Assembly: GCA_030674155.1 (NCBI GenBank)
Contig: CM060334.1
Coordinates: forward strand, 25,398,151 to 25,410,650
Origin: Stramonita haemastoma
Taxonomy: Eukaryota > Mollusca > Gastropoda > Neogastropoda > Muricidae
Reading direction: 5' to 3'
DNA length: 12,500 nucleotides
Positions within the stretch are counted from its first letter, which is position 1; each line of letters begins with the position of its first letter. A model generated the notes under the pieces. That model was given only the letters and a program-made list of their open reading frames with translations, was not told where the DNA came from and made no database searches. Shown one piece after another: positions 1 to 9,517 of the stretch. The translations under genes were made by a program, and so were the position numbers.

Positions 1-660
1 TGAGATGATAAATATATTTCCTTTCTTTAAAGGGACAAAAACTAAATTCACTTTTAATACAACTATCTGTCACTGCTCTTAAAGCCAGTGTGATCCCTTA
101 AAGATAAACTCTTTCATGCAACAAACAGTAATAATTTTCTCAATGTTGTTCAAATGGATGATATTATCAGAACAAAGATGTATAACATGTTCAAATGATT
201 TCGAATATCTAAAAAAAGAAGATGTTTATTGAAATACCTGGTTAAATGGTGCATGACAATTAAGTTGTTCAGTTATTATTTTGTTTCTTATGTAAAAATC
301 CTTCCTATCGTGTAGGGATGACAGAAACTAAACCATCTTTAGTCGTTCTTTGGCCAGAGTCCCAAGCTATACCAATGGTGAGATTTTGCATATGCCACGG
401 TTTTTACACACCATTAGGGTAGCTACATTTCAACTTCGGGGATGTGTCAAAACACACCAGTGTTTTGCTTTTGAAAAAAGATTGTCCTCCATTTCTACGA
501 GCATTCAAGGGCCTACTCTTCTCAAAGGCATAACAGATTGTAAGGTGTGCACAAGATGTTCTGCATGTCGTTCACATAAGGAGCCATCGGTTTATAGTCT
601 CATGTAAATAACTTTTTGGGAAGTTAAGTTGGCACTGATGTTAACTCCAGGGGAAAAAGT
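1..660. other. AT-rich unique spacer, no supported gene
   Basis: No domain, RNA gene or simple repeat is apparent. The longest open frame (85 codons, + strand, 350-607) has mixed composition, a Cys-rich tail (CKVCTRCSAC) and no family I recognise. It lacks a visible splice or promoter context, so I treat it as a chance frame. A short coding exon cannot be excluded from sequence alone. Confidence 0.5.
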
Positions 661-750
661 CTCTTTAGACAGGTACCTCCATGGGTGCTTGGTCCCAAGC
701 CACCAGATTACGGATACAACACTCTAACCACTAGGCCAGCCCATCTCCTG
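661..750 (-). repeat. Decayed tRNA-derived SINE-like head
   Basis: Read on the minus strand, this segment has a perfect RNA polymerase III A-box match (TGGCCTAGTGG, 728-738) followed by TTAGAG, as in the D-arm of tRNA-derived SINEs. About 35 bases further on, where a B box (GGTTCGANTCC) is expected, there is only the degraded GGGACCAAGCACCC. The spacing fits a tRNA-like head, but the anticodon and T arms do not fold convincingly, so this is not a working tRNA gene. Downstream on the minus strand (toward 600) the tail is not recognisable. Confidence 0.55.
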
Positions 751-1355
751 AAAAAGCATTTGAATTTAAATCTGATGAACTGAGACAAAGGGAGAAAGCA
801 CACATTCAAATACAGCCTGTGCACCAAGGAAGAAATATTTGCCAGAAAAAAGAATCAACTTTCTATTCAAGTTTATGTGCCTGTAGGCATGTGCGCGTAT
901 GCCTGCTGCGTGTGTGCATGATAGAGCATTTATATGCCATTTGTAAAGCCATTTAACAGCGAAAACACAGGTTTTTGTGCTAAAACAAACAGCATGATAT
1001 AGAGTCCTTATGCAACGAGGCTAACAAAACAGATGCCGGGCACAAACGAGACAGCAGATGTTGAGTGCAGATACCAAAATCCAGCTTTAGCAAAAAATAT
1101 CTACCGAACATCTTCCCAAGAGGTTGGAACTGTGAATGCAGACTGTGTGGGGATAGAGTGACAGTGTGACATGTACAGACCACTGGGATGAGGAGGGGGG
1201 GGTGTGAGAAAGTGGGAAGGGGAGGGAAGGGAAGAGGAGCAGACAGCAGGGGGTAGCGTAAACACCAGCACGTGAAACTGTCAGGAGGGAAGATAATGCC
1301 GAATTTTTCTGATTGTAATGTTTTGGGCCTTTTACAGTGACATACCGTAGCCACA

Positions 1356-1359
<4 letters not shown>
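751..1359. other. Unique spacer with a short purine-rich patch
   Basis: No gene is supported. The only compositional feature is a G/A-rich stretch at about 1188-1245, with a G8 run (1195-1202) and several GGGAAGG repeats. The minus-strand frames across here run into the adjoining TG tract and are low-complexity translations. Confidence 0.5.
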
Positions 1360-1360
<1 letters not shown>

Positions 1361-1418
<58 letters not shown>

Positions 1419-1432
1419 TGTGTGTGTGTGTG
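1361..1432 (+). repeat. (TG)n microsatellite
   Basis: Dinucleotide TG array with two phase-breaking interruptions (TGTTGT near 1386 and TGGTG near 1411). It leads unit 1 of the duplication. A TG-rich degenerate extension runs to about 1495. Confidence 0.95.
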
Positions 1433-1650
1433 CTTAGCTTGTGTGCGTGTTGTTGTCTGTGTGTTGTGTGTGTGGTAGGAGTGTGAAGTGTGTGCATACA
1501 CTGCTCCGCATTGTCTGTATTAGTAATAACGTTTATGTCCTTTACAGAGTGCCCATCATAACCGTCAAATCTCAATCAGACTTTCAGCGTTTGTAGGTAA
1601 CATGATCTGTTCACTAAATGTCTTTTTTGTGTAACGTTTTGTTTTAGCAC
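1361..1650 (+). repeat. Tandem duplication, unit 1 (TG-led)
   Basis: This 290-bp unit begins with (TG)n, continues through CTTAGCTTGTGTGCGTG and a TG-rich transition, then a unique part, and ends at TTTTAGCAC (1642-1650). Unit 2 (1651-1999) repeats the same order of words: CTTGTGTGCGTG, GTGTGTGCAT, AGAGTGCC, CATCATAACC, AATCAGACTTT, TCAGCGTT, CACTAAAT, TTTTTTGTGTAA and (T/C)AGCACT. The copies have many substitutions and small indels, so the duplication is old. No coding potential is visible. Confidence 0.8.
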
Positions 1651-1660
1651 TGTGTGTGTG

Positions 1661-1726
<66 letters not shown>
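1651..1726 (+). repeat. (TG)n microsatellite
   Basis: TG array of about 38 units with one TGCG variant near 1666. It leads unit 2 of the duplication. Being purer than its counterpart suggests it expanded after the duplication. Confidence 0.95.
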
Positions 1727-1728
<2 letters not shown>

Positions 1729-1999
1729 TATGCTTGTGTGCGTGTCTGTTGTCTGTGTGTATGTGTGTGTGGATGAGGGAGGGAGGGATGGAGAGAAGAT
1801 GTGTGCATGTGGGTGAGCACTGGCGTGCACGCACCTGTCTTGTAATAGTATAAACGTTTTATGATCCTATAATCAAGAGTGCCTTTCATCATAACCATGT
1901 CTTGTATAAAATCTTCAAGAATCAGACTTTTCAGCGTTATGTAGAGTAACATATCATTTCACTAAATTCTTTTTTGTGTAAACTTTCTGTTTTCAGCAC
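1651..1999 (+). repeat. Tandem duplication, unit 2 (TG-led)
   Basis: This unit starts directly where unit 1 ends. A longer, purer (TG)n tract (1651-1726) leads into CTTATGCTTGTGTGCGTG, a unique part colinear with unit 1, and the end signature TTTCAGCAC (1991-1999). It is about 59 bp longer than unit 1, mainly from insertions around 1772-1835 (a GA-rich patch, then GAGCACTGGCGTGC) and a small one near 1895-1920. Confidence 0.8.
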
Positions 2000-2037
2000 T
2001 AACCACCACTCATTTAAGGCAACATATAAACGCAAAG

Positions 2038-2061
2038 TTTTTTTTTTGGTTTTTTTTTTTT
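2038..2061 (+). repeat. Poly-T tract
   Basis: A run of T interrupted only by GG (2048-2049), just downstream of duplication unit 2. On the minus strand it reads as an A-rich tail, but no retroelement body is recognisable next to it. The surrounding 2000-2234 interval is otherwise AT-rich unique sequence. Confidence 0.8.
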
Positions 2062-2234
2062 ATTTCAACTGAAGTACACTGGATTATGTTTTATATTGGA
2101 TATCAGTCTCTTGGATATTCACGTCTTGTCTTCTCTCTAGATACTCGTAATAGAAATTGTCAGAGGGTGTTTTTTTGCACGAGAAAAAAATTGTTCTATC
2201 AACACGAATTGGTTTTACCTTCAATTAAAATGCA

Positions 2235-2506
2235 GAAGAAGAAGAAGAAGGAGGAGAGAGAGGAGAGAAGAAGAAGAGAGAGAGGAGGAGAGGAGAAGCA
2301 AGAAAGAAGAAGAAGAAGAAGAAGGAAGAAGAAGAGAGAAGAAGAAGAGAGAAGAAGAAGAAGAAGAGAAGAAGAAGAGAGAAGAAGAAGAAGAAGAAGA
2401 ACAAGAGAGAAGAAGGAGGAGAAGAAGAAGAAGAAAGAAGAAGAAGAAGAAGAAGAAGAAGAAAAGAAGAAGAGGGAGGAGAACGGGAAGAGAAAAAGGA
2501 GAAAAC
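2235..2506 (+). repeat. Polypurine (GAA/GA)n block
   Basis: About 272 bases contain only three pyrimidines on the + strand (C at 2299, 2402 and 2484). The block is a mosaic of GAA trinucleotide and GA dinucleotide repeats. A 176-codon + strand frame (2086-2616) reads through it as Lys/Glu/Arg, and minus-strand frames read as Phe/Leu/Ser. These are repeat translations, not proteins. Such mirror-symmetric purine tracts can form intramolecular triplex (H-DNA). Confidence 0.95.
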
Positions 2507-2510
2507 CGAA

Positions 2511-4290
2511 ACAAAAAACATCACTCTCACATCTTGTTCACAACACTTCAGGGCTATCTCCCCTACAGCATCTACAGACGACCCCTTCCTCTCGCCATGG
2601 CAGAAATGTTATTTGAACAGACACTTGGAATTCTGACAGGCTTTGTCTGCTTTTTGTGGCCTCTGCCCCTTGGCGACCTGGCAAATTGGATCACGGCATT
2701 ACCCACTCACCCTAAACCCTCCTCTTTTCCCTTAGAAGCGAAAACTTTAATGAAGAGCTTGAGGAGGCAGGGGCTCTCTTTGTGGCTGCACAAGCACTTA
2801 ACTCCGGGTTAAATAGTTAGCTCCTGAATTCTGGAAAAGAGCTCGGAGAAAGAAACTGGTTGGCTTAGTTGATTACAGGTAGTGGACTGAGAAAGTTAAG
2901 TTGGAAAAAAAAAAGAGAACAGATAGGGAAAATGAATGGAAGAGATAGCAAGCACTTTGAAGAAGAAAAGCATCAGTAACTAATGGAAAACTTGAAATAT
3001 TTTCTCACCATTCATTGGTTCACAAAATGGTTATTACCGCATACCATAAAATTTGTTCTTTAAAAGTGCTATGAGACTAAATTATTTTTATATGACCAGC
3101 AGACATTGCAGTCATAGACAAAAGGAGCCTAGAGCTCAAAGGAGCGAAGGAGAGCCAGAAAAGAGCTATTGTTGGAGAGAACATGGTAGAAATAATCTGC
3201 TGTCTCTGTGATTGTGTTTATGTGTCTGTCTGCCTGACCGTCTGTGTGTGTCTCTCTCTCTTTCAGTCTGTCTTTTTCCCCCCTCCTGCCAAAAAAACTA
3301 AATCGATTTTCCCCAGTCTCTTTTGATTTTTTTGTTGTAAAAGTAAGCATTTTTGCCCTTTTATTTTGCTTTTTTTGGGTTAAGTTGGTGCATACTTTTG
3401 ATCCTTAGTTCTGAGTAAGTTGCCTATGGCATATCATAAAACAGATATCAAAATATAAACTCATATCTACTACCAACCTTGCCTTAACCCCTTCCAAGGT
3501 CAGTAGGTTTTAAATGTTAGGGCAGGAGGGTCTTTAACGACCAGTAAGTTTGGGAACCACCCTCCTTCTCCCTTCTTTTGTTTAGTGGCACATTCTCTTG
3601 CTTTTTGTTCCTATTTTTGCGTTATTTTCAGCAATGAAGAATGTTTCATATAGTATAACCATCTTCTTCTTAGCCTACTGCTACCAGTGGAATGGGAGGG
3701 AAGACTAAAGCTGATGTTGCATTAAGAAGAATCAGCTTTTTGAAAATAGCTGTGACATAAGCTAAGGTGACAGTAGGACTCTATTTTCACGGATGCGAGA
3801 CACTTTGGATGAGTGACTACAAAAAAACACACACTGGTAAATTCTGCCTCATACGCTTGAGTCTCTTCGGGTTTGTGAACCAGTTTGCTGATGTCTATCA
3901 AACTAAGCAAAGGTGTTCCCATAACCTTTGCGGTCGTTAGGGAGCGAGATGTAAGAGACCTCAGCTTTCTCCAGGGACCAGCATGTTGATGACGGCGCCC
4001 ATCCCTTCTCCCTCAATGCTTTACCTTCGCTAACCCTAAAAAGGGCAGGTACCCATGTATACCTGAATAAACGGGGGAGGGAGGAGCTGTATTGAAGACA
4101 AGGCGTACAAACGGTCATTCATTCATTTTTGGTAACCATGCTAGAACCATAGTCAAATTCAAAAACAGTCTGTCATTTTGATCAGTCTGGCAATATGTAG
4201 CAGTGCCGTTTGCTGTAAAGAAACTTAATAAGATCCCGTCAGTTTCAATATAGAGGTAAAAGCATTAAGCACTAAAAAGAAAAGCATCTA
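2511..4290. other. 1.8-kb unique spacer, no supported gene
   Basis: I see no gene, RNA or mobile element here. Short frames at 2534-2812 (+), 3722-3922 (-) and 3903-4118 (-) match nothing I recognise and do not connect in a consistent exon pattern. A degenerate TCTG/TG patch followed by CTCTCTCTCTTTCAG (about 3215-3266) resembles a polypyrimidine-AG splice acceptor, but no coding frame follows it. An imperfect palindrome, CAGGTACCCATGTATACCTG, lies at 4046-4065. Confidence 0.45.
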
Positions 4291-4307
4291 CGAGAGAGAG
4301 AGAGAGA

Positions 4308-4367
<60 letters not shown>

Positions 4368-4406
4368 GAGAGAGAGGAGAGAGAGAAGAGAGAAGATGAA
4401 ATGATG

Positions 4407-4463
<57 letters not shown>

Positions 4464-4624
4464 AGAGAGAGGACAGAGAGAGAGAGACGAGAGAGAGAAG
4501 AGAGAGGAAGAAGAAGAAGAAGAAAAAGAATCAATGATGAGAGAGAAGAAGGGAAAGAGATTCAACGAGAGACAGACAGACAAAACAAAGGGACAGACAG
4601 AGAGAGAGAGACAGAGAGAGAGAG
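4291..4624 (+). repeat. (GA)n purine-rich microsatellite block
   Basis: Long GA array interrupted by GAA patches (4505-4530) and GACA variants (4570-4610). Two nearly pure GA cores lie at about 4316-4362 and 4411-4460, separated by GATGAAATGATGAAG. Open frames on both strands are RE/SL repeats and not genes. About 240 bases of ordinary unique DNA follow, up to 4867. Confidence 0.95.
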
Positions 4625-4867
4625 TTCAACAGAACCCCGTGCACTCGGTTAAGAAAACAGCTGTCGATACCAGTTAGTGAAGTTTACTTTCTCTGGCTGA
4701 AGACAACATCACAGTAAAAGGAATGGCACAGTCAGTGCTGCTGCAGTCTTCTGCTGCACTGTGCATTAAGCGGTTCAATGCCACGCTCATAAACGGTGAC
4801 CGTAAAACTGGTCTCTGTTTACATGATTGTGTTGTGCTTCACATTTACACTAGCGTTGCACTCAGCA

Positions 4868-4976
4868 TTGTGTGTGTGTGTGCGCTTTGTTGTGTGTGTG
4901 TGTGTGTGGGTGTGTGTGTGTGTGGTGTTTTGTGGGGGTGGGTGTGTGAGAGAGATGCGTGATGTGTGTGTGTGTT
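4868..4976 (+). repeat. (TG)n microsatellite, interrupted
   Basis: TG array broken by CGCTTTGT, GGG and GTTTTGTGGGGG segments, ending near a TTTGAAAAG linker that joins it to the (GA)n block. Together they form a compound TG-GA array. Confidence 0.93.
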
Positions 4977-4980
4977 TGAA

Positions 4981-5044
4981 AAGAAAGAGGGGGAGAGAGA
5001 GATAGAGAGGGAGACAGACTCAGAGAGAGAGAGACAGACAGATC

Positions 5045-5123
<79 letters not shown>

Positions 5124-5135
5124 AGAGAGAGAGAG

Positions 5136-5188
<53 letters not shown>
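4981..5188 (+). repeat. (GA)n microsatellite, interrupted
   Basis: GA array with GACA and GGGG interruptions in its first third and a purer second part (about 5041-5188) carrying two GGGGAGAG interruptions. It ends abruptly at TTTGCACGTC. Strong polypurine mirror symmetry makes it triplex-prone. Confidence 0.95.
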
Positions 5189-5193
<5 letters not shown>

Positions 5194-5325
5194 CACGTCG
5201 TGTATTTTTCAATTCACAATGCATGTACTTCGAACAAAATGAAAAGAAAAACAATCAGATAGATACATTTTCGAAGAGCATTTAGAACATGTCATGATCG
5301 TCAGTTGTCTGCACTTGGCCCAGTG

Positions 5326-5422
5326 ACTACCACCACCACCTCCACCACCACTACCACCACCTCCACCACCACCATCACGTCACCACCACTACCACCACCA
5401 CCATCACTGGCACCACCGACAG
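5326..5422 (+). repeat. (ACC)n trinucleotide repeat
   Basis: Imperfect ACC/CCA repeat with CTC, ACT and ATC variants, for example CCACCACCTCCACCACCA occurring twice with small changes. Composition is similar to the ACC-rich tract at 9656-9690, but no shared flank is visible. Confidence 0.92.
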
Positions 5423-5742
5423 CACACCCATTACAAACCATTGCCATTGTCCACCAGTAACCATCCTTTGTCAGTCACTGACTTTTTTCCCCTCAATGTT
5501 CTTTTCGGGGGGAAAAGTCTATGTTCATCGGATATTCGAGAAGAGGATCGTTGACTCAGCTGAGAGGTTAAGGGAAGTGGAAAGGCATGTTGTAGTTTGA
5601 GGGAGGACATCGTTTTATGGTGCTGAAGGTCTCGGTATATCCATCTCCCCGTATCAGGTTCTGTAACGGGAGATGTATTAGATACTAGGCGTGCTCACAC
5701 AGACGCACAAACAACGAGACTAATAAACAGACGGACAAACAG
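5423..5742. other. Unique spacer, nothing recognised
   Basis: About 320 bases of mixed-composition DNA between the ACC and CT repeats, with no open frame of note, RNA or repeat. A decayed ACC-like fringe continues to about 5460. Confidence 0.5.
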
Positions 5743-5743
5743 A

Positions 5744-5776
<33 letters not shown>

Positions 5777-5782
5777 CTCTCT
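5743..5782 (+). repeat. (CT)n microsatellite
   Basis: About 20 CT units with one TT phase break at 5759-5760. First of three CT arrays within 600 bases. Confidence 0.95.
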
Positions 5783-5829
5783 GGAGTAACATTTCATCTA
5801 TACCCTCTTGAATTCAAATCAAATTTCAG

Positions 5830-5835
<6 letters not shown>

Positions 5836-5911
<76 letters not shown>
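5836..5911 (+). repeat. (CT)n microsatellite
   Basis: About 37 uninterrupted CT units, the purest CT array in the window. It lies 53 bases after the previous array. The flanks of the two arrays are not alike, so this does not look like a duplicated unit. Confidence 0.96.
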
Positions 5912-5913
<2 letters not shown>

Positions 5914-6245
5914 CTTATCATATCTATCTCTATTACTATCAACAAAAGAAAAACAATGTTGACATTAGCACTTTCTTGAATAACTGTTACAAGTTGATAA
6001 CTATTTAATATGTATGATTTTTCTGCGACATCATTTATTTCTATGGCTGGGTTATTGTGATTTCGGGTCTATAACCATGAAATGGAGTAATGGTGGTTTT
6101 TCCTCTTTAATCAGACATAGTCGTTGTTTGTTTATGCATTTCTTTTGCCAATGAAGAATGAACCTATTGCTAATCCCAAGCCCATCAAATGTATTGTGGC
6201 CCAAGGCCAATGTACATTAAATCATTTCAGTGTCAGAGTTCAGTG

Positions 6246-6247
<2 letters not shown>
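5912..6247. other. Unique AT-rich spacer, nothing recognised
   Basis: About 335 bases between CT arrays. The frame that starts at 6124 and runs through the next CT array is a chance frame extended by Ser/Leu repeat translation. Confidence 0.5.

Positions 6248-6339
<92 letters not shown>
6248..6339 (+). repeat. (CT)n microsatellite
   Basis: CT array with one missing T (CC at 6303-6304), which shifts the dinucleotide phase. The last CT run ends at CTCTGTGCAAGG. A short degenerate CTTT/CT patch follows at about 6417-6450. Confidence 0.96.
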
Positions 6340-6343
<4 letters not shown>

Positions 6344-6830
6344 AAGGGCCGGATGAAAAAAGTATCATGTATATACTTACTCTGTTACCTTTGAAAAATA
6401 AAGGTTATTCATTTAGTCTCTCTCTTGTCTTTCTCTCTTTCTTTCTTTATTTCTGAATACAATTTTGTTTAACCAATTGACCTGTTTCAAATATTTACGG
6501 TGTGTGGCCATATTTGACGCCTAAGCACTCTACAGTAAGCTACTCTCCACTGACCATCAGGGTGCTTGCCTTCTGAAATAGACACGAAGACTTAAAATAA
6601 ACAGCTGAGAAAGTTCGCAGATGTGCTTCGTCATTTAACGCTGAATAACTTTCATCCTCTCGTGAGTTTCAATGGATCGGGAAAGGCTGAGATTCGATTA
6701 TTTTGTTTTCGTTTACAAGTTTTTTCACACAGAAAACCGTGGTTATCAAAGACATTGTGAGCAGCAACAAGCCAATGCTTTCTAGTGTGCTCCGGTGACA
6801 GAATATTACGCATTTTTATTTGGCAGCTGG
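6340..6830. other. Unique spacer, nothing recognised
   Basis: About 490 bases without a supported gene or repeat, apart from the pyrimidine-rich fringe near its start. Confidence 0.5.
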
Positions 6831-6898
6831 TGTATGTATGTATGTATGTATGTATGTATGTATGTATGTATGTATGTATGTATGTATGTATGTATGTA

Positions 6899-6991
<93 letters not shown>

Positions 6992-7053
6992 ATGTATGTA
7001 TGTATGTATGTATGTATGTATGTATGTATGTATGTATGTATGTATGTATGTAT

Positions 7054-7142
<89 letters not shown>
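6831..7142 (+). repeat. Compound (TATG)(TG)(TCTG)(TATG)(TG) microsatellite
   Basis: Five abutting blocks: TATG of about 18 units (6831-6904), TG of about 18 units (to 6938), TCTG of about 13 units (to 6990), TATG of about 16 units (6991-7053), then a TACG junction and TG of about 43 units (7056-7142). The TATG-TG order occurs twice around the TCTG core. Every open frame here on both strands is a repeat translation. Confidence 0.96.
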
Positions 7143-7147
<5 letters not shown>

Positions 7148-7496
7148 TTGAAAATAGGGTAGTGCTTTCCTATTCAGTTTCAATTGGATAGTTGAACACG
7201 ACATTCTTGTCATTCATTTTTCTGTAAATGCATATCAGTACAAAACTTTAAAGAAAAGAAATGGGGAAAAACTATGACAACTGTATTGATAAGTCGAAAA
7301 AGTAATACACAAACAAGCAAATAAACACACAGACAATACTGTTTTGCTCTTTGGTTGTTAAAGTTGGAAAGAGATTCATAAATTAAATTGACTGGAAGAA
7401 AGGGAGAAAAAAGGAATTTGCTCTCATGGCGATGTGCTCTCCCCGAAGAGAGCAACCCGAATTTCACGAGGAAAAGATACTACGGCATAAGATGAT
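7143..7496. other. Unique AT-rich spacer, nothing recognised
   Basis: About 350 bases. A minus-strand frame of 85 codons (7210-7467) shows no recognised motif and is taken as chance. Confidence 0.5.
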
Positions 7497-7591
7497 GTAC
7501 AATACGATACGATGCAGTGCAATAAACTACAGTACATCACGGTACTGTACAGTACAGTACAACACAGTACAATGCAATACAATACAATATG
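7497..7591 (+). repeat. Degenerate 5-bp (RTACA)n tandem repeat
   Basis: Read in fives from 7497, 19 consecutive pentamers fall in phase with no indel: GTACA, ATACG, ATACG, ATGCA, GTGCA, ATAAA, CTACA, GTACA and so on to ATATG. GTACA and ATACA are the commonest forms. Substitutions are frequent but length changes are absent, unlike the neighbouring dinucleotide arrays. Confidence 0.85.
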
Positions 7592-7950
7592 TTAGAGATC
7601 CTTTACACAGTGACTAGAATGGAAAGGACAAAAAAACGAAAGATGAATGGATGCATTCATCAGAAAGCAAACTGATAATAAAACAAATTATAACGATGTT
7701 GTTGAAACAGAAGCCAATACAACATTAAAGAACAGAGAAGGAGTGGGAAAAGAAAAACATACCTCCTGTGATGTTGATTAATTTTCTGGTTAAGGTGAGC
7801 TTAATCACCCAGCCTACAAATATTGAGCATATTGATAGCAATGAACTGCTTGCTGTTGTTGTTGTTGTTTATATTTTCTTGTTTGCAAGCTCTCGTTAAA
7901 TAAATCAAACTGTTTAAGCGAAACAATTACAGTAAAGAGCGTAAACCTGT
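7592..7950. other. Unique AT-rich spacer, nothing recognised
   Basis: About 360 bases with a short (TTG)n run (about 7853-7869) and no gene or RNA that I can support. Confidence 0.5.

Positions 7951-8643
<693 letters not shown>

Positions 8644-8696
<53 letters not shown>
8644..8696 (+). repeat. (TG)n microsatellite
   Basis: About 26 uninterrupted TG units, inverted relative to the (CA)n array ending 385 bases upstream. Confidence 0.96.
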
Positions 8697-8698
<2 letters not shown>

Positions 8699-8765
8699 GC
8701 GCTTTGATCCTATATTACTGAAGTATTATGCTATAGAAAAGAGATTCTCAGTAGTAGTCGATGTC

Positions 8766-8784
8766 GTAGTAGTAGTAGTAGTAG

Positions 8785-8844
<60 letters not shown>

Positions 8845-8891
8845 TAGTTAGTAGTAGTAGCAGTAGCAGCAGCAGCAGCAGCAGCAGCAAC

Positions 8892-8971
<80 letters not shown>

Positions 8972-9009
8972 CAGCAGCAGTAGTAGTAGTAGTCGTAGTA
9001 GTAGTAGTA
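8766..9009 (+). repeat. (TAG)n/(CAG)n trinucleotide array
   Basis: Alternating blocks: TAG, then 14 CAG (8788-8829), TAG with one inserted T near 8850, CAG with TAG and CAA variants (8861-8893), a long TAG block of about 26 units (8894-8970), three CAG, and TAG again with one TCG. The right end is cut by the transposon at 9010, and the trinucleotide pattern resumes after it at 9619. Confidence 0.96.
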
Positions 9010-9036
9010 CCGTAAAATCCCTAGCATACGCCCACC
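9010..9036 (+). repeat. Left terminal inverted repeat
   Basis: 27 bp beginning CCGTAAAATCCCTAGCATAC. Its reverse complement matches 9592-9618 at 26 of 27 positions. The single difference is GCGTATG here (as the complement) against GCTTATG on the right. Its inner half contains the complement of the subterminal motif GTGGGCG. Confidence 0.9.
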
Positions 9037-9041
9037 CACCC

Positions 9042-9085
9042 TGTGCACTATTTTAGGGCAAAATTGGGGGGTGGGCGTTTGCTAG
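9042..9085 (+). repeat. Left subterminal repeat with GGGTGGGCGTTTGCTAG
   Basis: This 44-bp segment aligns without gaps to 9546-9589, with 37 of 44 positions identical. The last 20 bases are identical, including the 17-bp motif at 9069-9085. Both copies lie in the same orientation, unlike the TIRs. Confidence 0.88.
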
Positions 9086-9204
9086 GGATAGACCCCTTTG
9101 CACAAAGTATTTTTTGTGCTCAACCGTGTAATTGAGCGAATACAACTCCCGAAAGCATGTAAGTTAGGTCGTGAGAGAAGAAGTGAAGGAACACAGAAAA
9201 AAGG

Positions 9205-9508
9205 GACTTTGAGGCAAAGAAGGCCAACGAGTTCCATCGCTTTCCGTTGTAGGTCCTTGTAGGTCCTTGTTTCGCAATACCCTGCCTTCAGATTTTTCAT
9301 CTTCCAGATAATGCAGCACACCTTGGTCGACATGTTCAGATCTAACTGCTGGTCCTTTTGACAGTTTCCGTTTTTGTTTGTCTTTTTCGTACTGCTGTTC
9401 AAGTCTATCTCTGTTTTCACTCCATTCTCTGATCCTCTTCCTATCCACAGAAAATTCACGGGCACACTCCGAAACATTCCCACCTGCTTCAGTATCCAGA
9501 TACTGATG
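9205..9508 (-). pseudogene. Pogo transposase N-terminal remnant, Brinker-like DNA-binding domain
   Basis: On the minus strand the frame is open from 9538. From about 9508 it reads HQYLDTEAGGNVSECAREF and then SVDRKRIREWSENRDRLEQQ, followed by a basic KRKLSKGPAVRSEHVDQ stretch and VLHYLEDEKSEGRVLRNKDL. This matches the general pattern I know for Brinker-type helix-turn-helix domains in pogo-like transposases: a GN-x-S/A-x-CAR-x-F helix, a V-x-x-K-R-I-R-E-W recognition helix, a basic linker, and a second helical part ending in RKA-x-EL. The last part (QRKAMELVG) lies in another frame, reached across a 10-bp duplication at 9247-9270. The first residues of the usual domain and the whole catalytic region are missing. 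The family is recognised by pattern, not by search. A domesticated gene fragment is possible but less likely given the TIRs. Confidence 0.7.
9247..9270 (+). repeat. 10-bp tandem duplication causing frameshift
   Basis: TTGTAGGTCC occurs twice in tandem, followed by TTGT. Ten extra bases shift the minus-strand transposase frame by one. The domain-like sequence before it is in one frame, and its expected continuation (QRKAMELVG) is in the frame that would be joined if only one copy were present. Confidence 0.85.
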
Positions 9509-9517
9509 AAAAAAGCA

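Noticed and set aside
977..987. GTGCTAAAACA, inverted match to TGTTTTAGCAC at the end of duplication unit 1
   Set aside because: An 11-base match without extension on either side is expected by chance in AT-rich DNA.
980..1501. 173-codon minus-strand frame
   Set aside because: The first third is His-Thr repeat from the TG tract and the remainder has no motif; another frame of similar length overlaps it.
2086..2616. 176-codon + strand frame rich in Lys, Glu and Arg
   Set aside because: It is the translation of the GAA/GA polypurine block; the non-repeat ends show no recognisable protein sequence.
3722..4118. Two overlapping minus-strand frames with mixed amino acid composition
   Set aside because: They show no recognised domain and are in different frames without plausible splice sites joining them.
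4021..4120. CAGGTACCCATGTATACCTG and following G-rich sequence, loosely like the tail of some marine invertebrate SINEs
   Set aside because: Only a short imperfect match from memory, with no head or box motifs nearby; not enough to call a repeat family.
6806..7213. Several 110-135-codon frames on both strands
   Set aside because: All are tetranucleotide and dinucleotide repeat translations (YIHT, DRQT, VCMY patterns).
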